In this document: positions 1 through 13,255 of the stretch, in pieces
Position numbering within the stretch: the first letter of the stretch is position 1
How the letters are laid out: each line of letters opens with the position of its first letter
Source of the DNA: Dastarcus helophoroides
Lineage: Eukaryota > Arthropoda > Insecta > Coleoptera > Bothrideridae
Direction of reading: 5' to 3'
Length of the DNA: 64,000 bases
NCBI GenBank assembly: GCA_028583605.1
Contig: CM053335.1
Span: 12,042,553-12,106,552 of the forward strand
Notes under the pieces: generated by a model
What the model was told of the DNA's origin: nothing
What the model saw: only the letters and a program-made list of their open reading frames with translations
Databases searched by the model: none
Made by a program: the position numbers and the translations under genes

Positions 1-1200
1 CATTTAGCTTTTTCTGAAAATTTGGATCTTGTAGAATTTAATTTTTCAGAAATTTTGACTGTTTTCTGAAAGTTTGTTCTTTTTACGGAATTTTGATTTT
101 TATCTCAATATTCAAAATTTAAAATTTCCAGAAATTTTGCCTTTTTTCTGGTAAATTCATCTTTTTTCTCAAATTTTGACCTTTTTCTTTTAAAATAGTC
201 GTTTTCCTAATGCTCGTCTTTTCCTCAAAATTTGTCCTTTTCGAAATTTTAATTTTATTTTCAAATACCTCCTTTATGGACTTTTATTCCGAAAGTTGTT
301 TATTTATAACAAAATTTTGGTATTTTTGTGAATATTTGTGTTTTTTCGTAAATAATAACGGAATATTCATAAAAATGTTAAGCAAAATATTTTTTGGCAT
401 TTTGAGAAAAAGATTTCTTGTAAATTCAACGTCTTTATTGAATGTCAAATCTTGAGAACAATGTTTTTGGAAATTGCGATTTTTCTTTCTTAAAATTCCA
501 CTTTTTCTGAAAATTGTGTCTTTTTACAGAATAAAAGAAAATTTTGACTTGTTTCGAAGATTGGACATTTTTCGAGTTTTGAGATAAGTTATTTTGTTAT
601 TTTCTTGAATATTTGTTTTTTTTTTCATAAATTACAACGAAATGTTCATAAAAATGTTAAGCAAAATATATTTTGGCATTTCGAGAAAAAGATTTCTTGT
701 AAATTCAACGTCTTTATTGAATGTCAAATTTTGAGAACAATGTTTTTGGAAATTGCGATTTTTTTTCTTAAAATTCCACTTTTTCTGAAAATTGCGTCTT
801 ATACAGAATAAGAGCTTTGAAAATTTTGACTTGTTTCGAAGATTGGACATTTTTCGAGTTTTGAAATAAGTTATTTTGTTATTTTCTTGAATATTTGTTT
901 TTTTTTCATAAATTACAACGGAATGTTCATAAAAATGTTAAGCAAAATATTTTTTGGCATTTTGAGAAAAAGATTTCTTGTAAATTCAACGTCTTTATTG
1001 AATGTTAAATTTTGGGAACAATGTTTTTGGAAATTGCTATTATTCTGTCTCAACATTCGATTCTTTCTGAAACTTGCGTCTTTTCACAGAATTAGAACTT
1101 TAAAAATTTTGACTTTTTTCAAAGTTTGGAGATTTTTCGATTCGATTTCTATTTTATGAGATAAGTTAGATTTTTATCTTTAATATGGTTTATTGAAAGT
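1..1200. repeat. T-rich tandem repeat, period about 280 bp
   Basis: Low-complexity DNA made of words such as TTTTTCTCAAAATTTTGAC. From about 317 to 1110 three copies of a ~280-bp unit can be followed; the shared word AAAAATGTTAAGCAAAATAT begins at 371, 650 and 931. Short open frames here repeat the same peptide in each copy and carry no coding signal. The left end of the array is outside the window. Confidence 0.8.
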
Positions 1201-3420
1201 TCCCACTTTTTCTAATTTTTATTTAAATTCTTTTTTCGAAATTACTTTATTCTCAGCATTTTAATTTTCCTTTTAATATTAAACTTTCCCGAAAATTTAA
1301 AATATTGTTGATCTTTTTTTCGAAATTGTAACGAATTTTTCAAAAATCGTGAATTTTTTTTCGAAAACCTTTTCTTTTAATTTTCTGATTTTATTTTTTA
1401 GATTTGATTCCCTGTAATTTCAAGTCATTCCAAATATATTATCCTGCTTATTTTGACTTTTATCTTAAAATTCGAGATTTTCTGTTTTTGAACATTTTCA
1501 CTTAAAATGGATTTTTTTCCAAAGATTTCGACTTTTTATAAACGTTGTTTATTTTTTAAAATTGGATCAAAATTTTAATTGAAAGTAAAAAATTTGAAAA
1601 TAATATTTTAGGAAATTTTGAGATAAAGATTTCTTGAAAATCTTAAAAATGTGACACAATTTAAATAAAGGAAAAATTGTGAGAGAAATATTGTTGAAAG
1701 TTGTAATTTTTTTTTACCTAAATTCGACTTTTGTTAGAAATTACCATTTTCTTCACAAAAACTGACTTGGAAATGTCGTCTATTTTTGATATTTCGACTT
1801 TTTTAAAATTTCCACATTTCTTGAAGTTCTCCGAAAGTTTTTTTCTTAAAGTTTGGCTCTTTTTCGAAATTTCAACTTTAATCTGGACAAATTCGATTTG
1901 CCCAGTTCGTGTAGTTTTTAAGTGGAAATACACATTACTGAGCTGGAGGATTTTTTTCAAATGAATTTCTCAGAATGAGGGTTGCTCCCTCTTGAAGGAA
2001 ATCCTGCCTACGTCCAAGATTCAGGGTGTTTTCGAATAAGAGGCTAATCTGAAAGAGTATAATCTTTGGGTGATTTTATGAAAAATAGTTCCGGAAATAG
2101 GTCCGGAATATAGTTCAAATTTTGGGAGAAACCGTGAAAACTTCAAATTAAATTTAGAAAGTTTTTTTCTTAAACTTTGGTTCTTTTTTCCAAATTCTTT
2201 TTTCGAAATTACTACTTTTTTCTTAACATTTTATTTTCCGCTTAATAAACTTTCTCGAAAATTTAAAATATTGTCGATCTTTTTCTCGAAATTGCAACGA
2301 TTTTTCAAACATCGTGAATATGTTTTATAAAACCTTTTCTTTTAATTAACTGTTTTTTCCGAATTTATTTTTTAGATTTGATTTCTTGAAATTTTAAGTT
2401 ATTCCAAGTATATTATTCTCCAAATTTTGTCTTATATCTCAAAATTCGATATTTTCTGTTTCTGGACATTTCCATTTAAAATGGATTTTTTTCCCATGAA
2501 TTTTTCCGAATGAGAGTTGCCCGCCCTTGAAGGAAATTATGCCTGCGCCCATGCTTGTAAAGAGGGGCCGACGGTGAATAATTTTTCAGTTTTATCAGAG
2601 TCTTAAGGTAACATTGACACTTGGAGCGTTCCAACCTTTTCTTTTAATTAATTATTTTTTCTGAATTTATTTTTTAGATTTGATTTCTTGAAATTTTAAG
2701 TTACTCCAAGTATATTATTCTCCAAATTTTGTCTTATATCTCAAAATTCGATATTTTCTGCTTCTGGACATTTCCATTTAAAATGGATTTTTTTCTGAAG
2801 ATTTAGACTTTTTATAAAGATTGTTTATTTTTTAAAAATTGGATCAAAATTTTAATAGAAAGTTAAAAATATGAAAATAATAATTTAGGAAATTTTGGGA
2901 TAAAGATTTCTTCTAAATTTCAAAAATATGACATAATTTAAATAAAGGAAAAATTGTGAGAGAAATATTTTAAAAGTTTTTCACCTAAATTCGATTTTCT
3001 TGTAAATTACCATTTTTTTTTTCACAAAAACTGACTTAGAAATGTCGTCTATTTTGGATATCTCCACTTTTTTGAACTAAGACATTTCTTGAAGTCCTTT
3101 GAAAAGTTTTTTCTTAAATTAGGGCTCTTTTTAAAAATTTCAACTTTATTCTGGAAATTCAGTTTGCCCAATTCATCTAGTTTTTAAGTCGAAGTACACA
3201 TTACTCAGCTAAGGATTTTTTTCCCATGAATTTTTCCGTATGAGAGTTGCCCGCCCTTGAAGGAAATTCTGCCTACGCCCATGCTTGTAAAGAAGGGCCG
3301 ACGGTGAATAATTTTTCAGTTTTATCAGAATCTTAAGGTAACATTGACACTTGGAGCGTTCCTGACACCCCGAAGTCTTACGAAATAATTTCAATTTCAT
3401 AAAAAAATCTTCAAAATAAA
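1200..3420. repeat. T-rich segmental duplications with a GC-richer block
   Basis: The word TTAAATAAAGGAAAAATTGT occurs at 1661 and 2938, so roughly 1480-2010 is repeated at 2757-3230, offset near 1277 bp. A second duplication pairs about 1225-1510 with 2188-2470. A GC-richer block of about 145 bp starting near a CCCATGAATTTTTCCG word is present at about 2489-2634 and 3216-3363, with a diverged partial copy near 1960-2010. The block looks like part of a dispersed element, but its family was not recognised. No gene was seen. Confidence 0.65.
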
Positions 3421-3814
3421 TATGCTTCTTCTGGGACTGAACCGTGCTAAGGAACTACTGCATAGGTTCTACGTTTTCCCAACCATCGTTGGAAACTCCT
3501 TCAAGGACAAGGCAAAATTCAAATTCAGTGCAGAAGAGTAGGATAACTCTGTATGTGAACCATACTAGATACGAAACTTCTTTTTGTTTAAGTGACACAA
3601 AAATGGATGCCAAGGGATGCAGTTAATAGTGAATCAGTATGTATAATTTTAATGGAACGGACTGGTCTTTGGTTATCTTCACCAAGGTGTTTTAAACCGC
3701 TAATAGCTTAAAAAGTATAAGAAGGGTCGCTTTCTGTATCACTTTAAATTAAAAAAAAAGTATTTTGTACATTAGATCAACAAAACCAGTCTAATAAACT
3801 ACAAGAGCTAGTAT
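3421..3814. other. Mixed unique sequence, no gene recognised
   Basis: The stretch contains a piece of the foldback family's terminal sequence near 3653-3690 (ACGGACTGGTCTTTGGTTAT). The rest shows no convincing reading frame or RNA gene. Confidence 0.4.
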
Positions 3815-3905
3815 TGAACTTTGTTGACATGGTTTTATTAGTTTTTGAATCGTTCTCTACTTGTTTAATCATCTGGTTCACGAGAACCGAAATTGTTTCA
3901 TTCTC
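3815..3905 (+). repeat. Fragment of a dispersed repeat (third copy)
   Basis: The word GACATGGTTTTATTAG followed by CTACTTGTTT matches the start of the copy at about 37390 (same orientation) and, inverted, the copy at about 47590-48285. It is a short 5' fragment of an old interspersed repeat of unknown class. A foldback-family fragment (TTTCTTGGTTTCAGGGGACA) follows near 3945-3975. Confidence 0.55.
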
Positions 3906-4049
3906 TCCCAATATTATGCGTCAGTAAAAATTGAAATACAAATCTTTCTTGGTTTCAGGGGACAAGATTAGTATGTCTAAACCATGCCAGATAATCTTCT
4001 TTTTCTTATAGGTGATTTTGCTGTTCTGTTTTTTAACCGTATTCTATGG

Positions 4050-4375
4050 TTGTTCTTCTGCTATCGAATCCCAGCTGTCTCGCTATCTTTTGGGTGGTCT
4101 TCCTGTTTTCCTTCCAGTGCATGGACTATTCTGTTTGGGCCATTCTTTTTACGTGTTCATACCAGAGTCTTCTTTGTCTTCCCCATCTTACTATGTCTTG
4201 GATTGCACACGTTCTTCTAATGTCATCGTTTCTTACTCGATCCCAGAGTCTTGGCAGCTATTATTCTCAAGGTCTTCATTTCGGACGATCGCATCATATT
4301 CTTGGTCTTCCTGGTGTCCGCTCTGGCTTCTATACTACAATACTGGTCTTACAATGCCAGATAATAAAAGATGAA
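4050..4375 (-). pseudogene. Non-LTR retrotransposon 3' ORF fragment, frameshifted
   Basis: The minus strand reads like the C-terminal part of a non-LTR reverse transcriptase ORF. One frame gives MMRSSEMKTLRIIAAKTL. After a shift consistent with loss of one base, the next frame gives WDRVRNDDIRRTCAIQDIVR and then WGRQRRLWYEHVKRMA before a TAG. The pattern 'iaGKTLwDRvRNddIRrtC..qdIvrWgrqRR..W..HV.RM' is familiar from the tail after the RT domain in arthropod non-LTR elements, probably RTE-like. The catalytic RT and endonuclease domains are not recognisable nearby, so this is a dead 3' remnant. The plus-strand open frames over the same bases are antisense shadows. Family assignment is from memory of the motif and is moderately sure. 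Confidence 0.7.
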
Positions 4376-4516
4376 ACTTATTTGCAGAGACTGTGGAATG
4401 AAAAACCAAACTTCAAGTCAGAAAAGCACGATAACTCAATACCAGAGGCAGAGGTAAAAATATAGTAATAGAAGTATCGACTCTCATTGATAACGATTTC
4501 TTCCAGGGCCAGAGTC

Positions 4517-4840
4517 AATACAGGATATATTTCTTCCGGGATTGGACCATGTCAAAGAACTGCTAAAAGTGTTCGACGACCCAAACTTTCTTATCCTTTG
4601 TACCAAATTTTCAATTCAAAAGAGTTTCGCCTATGGTATGGTAGACATACTGAGTTACCGTGCTCTAATGTTTCAAAATTGGTCTTTTTTCATTTTTGTA
4701 TATTTCCTTGTATTTTATTTTTCATTTATTTTTTCTTTGTGCCTGAAGAAGCCCCCTACGATGCTGGGCAAAACGTCGAACACTTTTAGTAGTTCTTTGA
4801 TATGGTCCAATCCTGGAAGAAGTATATCCTGTACCGACTC
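4517..4840. mobile_element. Foldback repeat with ~62-bp inverted arms and a hammerhead-like core
   Basis: The left arm (about 4517-4578, TACAGGATATATTTCTTCC onward) is the near-perfect reverse complement of the right arm (about 4780-4840), with four or so mismatches. Inside, next to the right arm, lies CTGAAGA (4743-4749), a GCCC/GGGC stem and AAAACGTC (4770-4777). This layout matches the larger foldback family elsewhere in the window, although arm sequences differ. It is likely a second foldback family of the same kind. No protein is encoded. Confidence 0.6.
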
Positions 4841-5900
4841 TCATTGACTGAATTAGCGTGTTGTTTCTGTATTGATTATGTTATTTTTTGATTTTTGCTT
4901 TCTCTCCAGATGAATTTCCGGTAGAATTTGGCCTCTAGAAGTGTCGAAGTTACCTACTTTGTTTGTCATGACGATTCTTCTTCACTTCAAAGTCTCTGCA
5001 GATGAGTTCGCCTCAATATGGTTGACATACTGATTTATCGTACTCTTCGTCTTTGGTAAGACTGACATACTGAGATATGGTGCTCGCTCTGTTAACTACA
5101 TACATCCCTTGGTTCCATCTTTTTGTTCCATTTTCACTTCAGAAGAGCTGTACCTCTAGTACGGTTTACATACTGACAGTTTCCATGGTCTTCTTTCTTG
5201 AATTTGCTCTTTTTCCTTGCTCGACGGTTTTTTAAATCTGGCAGGCGTTTTTAGAAATTGCTAATCCTTAACAGAAGGTTACTCAAAATCTAGAATTGTG
5301 AAAGGAGTAACTGGCCAAGAAAAAGACAATAAAACCTAAATGCAAACATTGATAGGTTTCTTATTGTTTATTATATTTGCAAAATGTGTGCAAAAATACG
5401 ATATGGTTTCAGCTTCAAAAATTAAAAATTTCGTAGGGAATTTGTAAGTGATTAATTTGCCCTAATATGGCTCTGATTTCAAAAAAAAAATAAGTAAAAT
5501 AGTAATAAATGAATTGAATACTCAGCTCGATTTAATGCGATGTCGTTTAGAAACTAGGTACTATACTAATAAATTAGTTTTGGAGAAATTTTGTTCTGCC
5601 TTAATGACGTTATGGTTCTGATTCCCAAAATTTGGGTAAGTCTGATGCAGTAGTGGAAACAGTAAAGAAAATTAGTTAAATGCTCAGTTATAGTTAAACC
5701 TACTGGGACCATTGAGTCTCACATTTGTTTAGAACATTAGCATAAATCCGGCTAATAAATTTGGTTTGGCACCGCTTTAGGCGTTAATTAATGATACCAT
5801 GGGACCCCATGCAAACATTCTAACTTTACAACATTCCCTAAATAAACACATCAAGCCAATAAACCCTAATTAGCATTTCCACAGTAGTGGGAATACTGCA
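4841..5900. other. AT-rich unique stretch, no gene recognised
   Basis: The phrase 'acatactgag/acatactgac' recurs near 5030, 5070 and 5170, suggesting remnants of an old short repeat. Otherwise I see no convincing exon, RNA gene or element. Confidence 0.4.
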
Positions 5901-6290
5901 ACATCTACACCATTGTCTGTCTTTGTCCGAGACAAGCGCCGTTTGTTTACAAATGAATCCTACCTGATGAAGTGGCCGTTGGAGACCTGCCTTTGTAGGT
6001 CCAGATCAATTTTGAGGCTGTTTTATCCGACGGATCGATCACGAAACTGTCGCGACACGGACGCGACGCACAAAAGAAAACAATATCTCTTGTGATTATT
6101 ACAATCGCGGCATACGTGCAGATCACGGAAAAGCACAGGACCCTATGGTGAAGGATCCAGATGCGAAGGCTGGCGATCATGGCGCATGCACCAAAGTGGA
6201 CGTAACGTTGCCGCCAATGAAAGGACTAGGTGGAGCCTGTTCCATTATCTCCACTCGTTATGGTTCGTAAACTGCATGAGGACCGCCTTT
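5900..6290. other. GC-richer unique island of unknown function
   Basis: This ~390-bp stretch is clearly richer in G+C and CpG than its surroundings and is not part of any repeat in the window. Open frames exist on both strands (60 codons plus, 5913-6095; 77 codons minus, 5947-6180) but neither shows a recognisable motif, nor splice sites that support an exon. A conserved regulatory element or the remnant of an exon are both possible. Confidence 0.3.
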
Positions 6291-7395
<1,105 letters not shown>

Positions 7396-7439
7396 GAGTA
7401 AGGGGGTAGAGAGAAAGGAAGAGGGGTCAAATCTATTAA

Positions 7440-10400
7440 TAAGTCAATTATTACAAAAAAAGTCTGACCTTTTCAAAAAATAGTAGATGGATTTTTGAAA
7501 TGAATAAAATTTAATTACAAAAACTTGACACTTTGAAAAAATTGAAATTTAAATTCTAAAGACGAAGAAAATGGATTTTCAGCTATCAACATTTTTAAAA
7601 AATCGACATTTTCAAAAAAAATATCGACATTTTTCGAAGCAAATCCAAATTTGAAAAATACTTCCTGTTGAATGTGTAAAAGAGAGTGCAATTTTTCAAA
7701 AAAGGTTAAATTTTAGAAGTATCGAAACTTTCAGAAGTTCTAAAATATTTTAAAAACAAATCGAATTTTTTAATTGAAAATTTAGAAAAAAAAGGCAAAG
7801 TTAGAATTTCAAGGAAAACTCGAAAATAAATGTGAAAACAAGTTTTCAAAGTCATAATTCCGAAAAAGGACGAGATGGAACTTTCGAAAAAAATGAAGAT
7901 TTTCAAAAGTCAAAATTTTCCTTAGAAAATCGACATTTTAAAAAAAAATTGGAAATTTTTCGATGCGAACCAAAATTTTAAGAACATAGATCTTTTGAAG
8001 AAAATTGAGATTTTCAAAAATCAAAATTTTAAGAACACTTCTCGTCGAAGGTGTAAAAGAAATTGCAATTTTTCAAAAAGGTAAAATTTTCGAAGTATTG
8101 GAACTTTCAGAAGTTTTAAAATATTTTAAAAATAAATCGAATTTTTAATTGGAAATTTAGAAAAAAAGTTAAAATTAGAATTTCAAGGAAAATTCGAAAA
8201 TAAACGTGAAAACAAGTTTTCAAAGTCATAATTTCGAAAAAGGAGGAGATGGAACTTTTGAAGAAAATTGAGATTTTCAAAAATATTTTTTTAAAAAAAA
8301 TCAACATTTTCAAAAAAAAATTGGAAATTTTTCGAAGCAAATCAAAATTTTAAGAAACACTTCTTGTCGAAGGTGTAAAAGAGAGTGCAATTTTTCAAAA
8401 AAGGTTAAATTTTCGAAGTATTGAAACTTTCAGAAGTTTTAAAATATTTTAAAAACAAATCGAATTTTTAATTGGAAATTTAGAAAAAAAAAGTCAAAGT
8501 TAGAATTTCAAGGAAAACTTAAAAATAAATGTGAAAACAAGTTTTCAAAGTCATAATTTCGAAAAAGGACGAAATGGAACTTTTGAAGAAAATTGAGATA
8601 TTTAAAAATCAAAATTTTCTTTAAAAAATCGACATTTTCAAAAAAAAATTGGAAATTTTTCGAAGCAAATAAAAATTTTAAGAACACTTCTCGTCGAAGG
8701 TGTAAAAGAGAGTGCAATTTTTCAAAAAAGGTTAAATTTTTGAAGTATTGAAACTTTCAGAAGTTTTATAATATTTTAAAAACAAATCGAATTTTTTAAT
8801 TGAAATTTAGAAAAAAAAAGTCAAAAGTTAGAATTTCAAGGAAAACTCGAAAATAAATGTGAAAACAAGTTTTCAAAGCATAATTTCGAAAAAGGATGAG
8901 ATGGAACTTTTAAGAAAATTGAGATTTTCAAAAATCAAATTTTTTTTAAAAATCGACAATTTAAACAAAAATCGAAATTTTTCGAACAACCAAAATCAAA
9001 AGTTTTTTTAAAAAAATGAGAAGTTTCTAAAAAAGAGCTGCAATATTTTTAAATGTTCGAAATTTCAGTAGATTTTCAAAAGTATTTTAACAAATGTCAA
9101 ATTTTTCAATAAAATTTGAAAAAATGTCAAAATTTAAAATTTCAAGTGAATCGGAACGCAGATCAAATTTCTCAAAAAAAACAAATTGTTGAAGGCAACA
9201 TCTTTGAAAAGTATAAAAATTAAAATTTCAAGAAATCGAAAATTTAAAAAAATTCTTTCGTCAAATTTAAAAAAAGCAATTTTTTCAAAAAATGAACCTT
9301 TTCTTAAAATCAAATTGAAATTTTGAAGCAAATCCAAATGTTACAGGTCTTAAAAAATATGAAATTTTCAAAAAAAAATTCGATTTTTTTTTAAATGTTT
9401 AATATTCAAATACGATTTTCCAAAAGTAATTTTTCAAAAAATGCAAATTTAAAAAAAAAATAATAGCATTTTTGCAGTCAAAGTTTCTTAAAGAAGTTTA
9501 TATATATGAACGTGAAAATTTCAAGGAAAACTCGAAAATAAATGTGAAAACAAGTTTTCAAAGACATAATTTCGAAAAAGGACGAAATGGAACTTTTGAA
9601 GAAAATTGAGATTTTCAAAAATCAAATGTTTTTTTAAAAAAGTCGAAATTTTAAGAACACTTCTTGTCAAAGGTGTAAAAAAAGTGCAATTTTTCAAAAA
9701 AGGTTACTTTTTCGAAGTATTGAAACTTTCAGAAGTTTTAAAATGTTTTAAAAACAAATCAAATTTTTTAATTAGAAATTTGGAAAAAAAGTCAAAATTA
9801 GAATTTCAAGGAAAACTCGAAAATAAATGTGAAAACAAGTTTTCAAAGTCATAATTTCGAAAAAGGACAAGATGGAACTTTTGAAGAAAATTGACATTTT
9901 CAAAAATCAAATTTTTTTTTAAAAAATCGACAATATAAACAAAAAAATTAGAAATTTTTCGAACAAACCCAAAATTCAAAAAGGTTTTTCGAAAGAAAAT
10001 GAGAATTTTTTGAAAAAAGGGTGCAATATTTTTAAATGTCGAAATATTCAAGTAGGATGTTCCAAAAGTGTATTTTCAACAAATGTTAAATTTTTCCAAA
10101 GAATAAACATTTTTTTAAGTCGGCATTTCGAAAAATTATCAAAAATTTAAAATTTCGATGAACCGGAACTGCGAGAAAAGGTCAAAATTTTCAAAAAAGG
10201 TCAAATTAAAAAAAAAAAACAGAATTGTTGAAGGCAATTGTAAAAAGTTTATAAGAAATTAAAATCTTAAGGAAAATCGAAAATTTTAAAAAAAGATTTT
10301 CAGTCATAAATTTGGAAAACGACGAGATTTTAAAAAATAGAACCTTTCTTTTAAAAAGCAAAATTTTCGAAAAAAAAACAAAATTTTTTGAAGCAAATCC

Positions 10401-12215
10401 AAATTTACAAGTCTTAAAAAATATGAGAATTTAAAAAAAAAATCGATTTTTTTTGAATGTCGAAATATTCAAATAGGAATTTCCAAGAGTAAATTTTCAA
10501 AAAATGTCAAATTTTAAAAAAAAAATAGCATTTTTGCAGTCAAAGTTTCAAAAAGAAGTTTATATATAAGAAAGTGAAAATTTCAAGGAAAACTCGAAAA
10601 TAAATGTGAAAACAAGTTTTCAAAGACATAATTTCGAAAAAGGACAAGATGGAACTTTTGAAGAAAATTAAGATTTTCAAAACTGAAAATTTTCTTTAAA
10701 AAATCAGCATTTTCAAAAAAAAATTGGAAATTTTTCGAAGCAACTCAAAATTTTAAAAACACTTCTTGTCGAATGTGTAAAAGAAAGTACAAATTTTCAA
10801 AAAAGGTTTAATTTTCGAAGTATTGAAACGTTCAGAAGTTTTAAAACATTTTAAAAACAAATCGAATTTTTTAATTGGAAATATAGAAAAAAAAGTCAAA
10901 GTTAAAATTTCAAGGAACACTCGAAAATAAATGTGAAAACAAATTTTCGAAATTTTGAAAAAGGGCGAAATAGATCTTTTGAAGAAAATTGAGATTTTCA
11001 AAAATCAAAATTTTAAGAACACTTCTTGTCCAAGGTGTAAAAGAAAGGCAATTTTTCAAAAATGATGAAATTTTCAAAGTATTGAAAGTTTCAGAAGTTT
11101 TAAAATATTTTAAAAACAAATCGAATTTTTTAATTGGCAATTTAGAAACAAGAAGTGAAATTTAGAATTTCAAGGAAAACTCGAAAATAAATGTGAAAAC
11201 AAGTCATTATTTCGAAAAAGGACGAAATTGAACTTTTAAAGAAAATGGAGATTTTTAAAAATCAAAATTATTTTTAAAAAATCGACATTTTCAAAAAAAA
11301 AATTGAAGCTTTTCGAAGCAAATCAACATTTAAAGAACACTTCTTGTCAAAGGTGTAAAAAAAGTGCAATTTTTCAAAAAAGGTTAAATTTTCGAAGTAT
11401 TGAAACGTTCAGAAGTTTTAAAACATTTTAAAAACAAATCGAATTTTTTAATTGGAAATATAGAAAAAAAAGTCGAAGTTAGAATTTCAAGGAAAACTGG
11501 AAAATAAATGTGAAAACAAGTTTTTAAAGTCATAATTTCGAAAAAGGACGAGATGGAACTTTTGAAGAAAATTGAGATTTTCAAAAATCAAAATTTTCTT
11601 TAAAAAATCGACATTTTCAAACTAAAAATTGAAAATTTTTCGAAGCAAATCCAAGTTTTAAAAACACTTCTTGTTGAAGGTGTAAAAGAGAGTGCATTTT
11701 TCAAAAAAGGTTAAATTTTCGAAGCATTTCAGAAGATTTAAAATATTTTAAAAATAAAAGGAATTTTTTAGAAAAAAAGTCAAAGTTAAAATTTCAAGGA
11801 AAACTCGAAAATAAATGTGAAAACAAGTTTTCAAAGTCATAATTTCGAAAAAGGACAAGATGGAACTTTTGAAGAAAATTAAGATTTTCAAAAATCATAA
11901 TTTTCTTTAAAAAATCGACAATTTAAACAAAAAAATCCGAAATTTTTCGAACAAACCAAAAATCCAAAAAGGTTCTTCAAAAGAAAATGAGAATGTTTTA
12001 AGAAAAAGCTATAATTTTTTTAAATGTCGAAATATTCAAGTAGGATTTTCCAAAAGTATATTTTCAATAAATGCTAAATCTTTCCAGAAAATAAACATTT
12101 TTTCAAGTCAACATTTTTACAAAATTATCAAAAATTTAAAATTTCGATGAATTGGAACTGCGAGAAAATGTCGAACTTTTCAAAAAAGGTCAAATTTCTC
12201 ACCAAAAAAACAACA
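7440..12215. repeat. A-rich satellite array, basic unit about 320 bp
   Basis: The word TGTGAAAACAAGTTTTCAAAG or a close variant recurs at 7831, 8205, 8530, 8858, 9543, 9828, 10605, 10932, 11192, 11509 and 11816. Most steps are 260-330 bp; the two long steps (685 and 777 bp) contain an inserted second unit type marked by GAAGGCAA near 9190 and 10230. Each unit is built from AAAATTTTCGA-like words with strong A-over-T strand bias. Short frames here (often containing FFEIMTLKTCFHIYF on the minus strand) are repeat shadows. Confidence 0.85.
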
Positions 12216-13255
12216 GAATTGTTGACGGCAACGTTTTGTAAAAAGTTTATAAAAAATTGAAATTTCAAGAAAAACTCGAAAATTTTAAAAAGAGATTTTC
12301 AGTCATCAATTTGGAAAACGAGGAGATTTTGAAAAATGGAACTTTTCGTTTAAAAATCAAAATTTTCGAAAAATAATCGAAATATTTTGAAGTAAATCCA
12401 AATTTACAAAATAGCTTAAATCTTAAAAAAAATATGAGAATTTTCAAAAAAGTCGCATTTTTTTTAAAATGTCGAAATATTCAAATAGGACTTTTCAAAA
12501 GTAAATTTTCAAAAAATGTCAGATTTTTCAAAAAAAAATAGCATTTTTGCAGACAGTTTTAAAAGGAAGTTTATATAAAAAAGTGATAATTTCGAGGAAA
12601 CGTCGAAAATTTAGAAAAAATGGAACCTTTGATAAATGGATTTTTTTTTAAAAGTGGAAGTTTTAAAACGTCGATATTTTTTAAATAAACATTTTGAAAA
12701 TGGTTTTGGAAATGGCAGAAATTTTTAACAAGCATTGTTGAAGGCAACATTTTGTAAAAAGTTTATAAAAAATTGAAATTTCAAGAAAAACTCGAAAATT
12801 TTAAAAAGGGATTTTTAGTCATCAATTTGGAAAACGAGGAGATTTTGAAAAATGGAACCTTTTCGTTTAAAAATCAAAATTTTCGAAAAATAATCGAAAT
12901 ATTTTGAAGTAAATCCAAATTTACAAAATAGCTTAAATCTTAAAAAAAATTTGAGAATTTTCCAAAAAGTCGAATTTTTTAAATGTCGAAATATTCAAAT
13001 AGGATTTTTCAAAAGTACATTTTCAAAAAATGTCAAATTTTTCAAAAAAAAATAGCATTTTTGCAGTCAAAGTTTTAAAAGAAGTTTATATATAAAAAAG
13101 TGAAAATTTCGAAGAAACGTCGAAAATTTAAAAAAATGGAACTTTTGATAAATGGATTTTTTTTTAAAAGTGGAAGTTTTAAAACGTGATATTTTTTAAA
13201 TAAACATTTTGAAAATGGTTTTGGAAATGGCAGAAATATTTAACAAAACTCGAAA
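12216..13255. repeat. A-rich tandem pair, unit about 505 bp
   Basis: A block starting near GAATTGTTGACGGCAACGTT (about 12215) is repeated from about 12730 with high identity. Its unit is the second type seen inside the neighbouring 320-bp array. No gene was seen. Confidence 0.75.

Noticed and set aside
3984..4465. Three overlapping plus-strand ORFs resembling membrane proteins
   Set aside because: They are antisense to a recognisable non-LTR retrotransposon fragment; hydrophobicity is a by-product.
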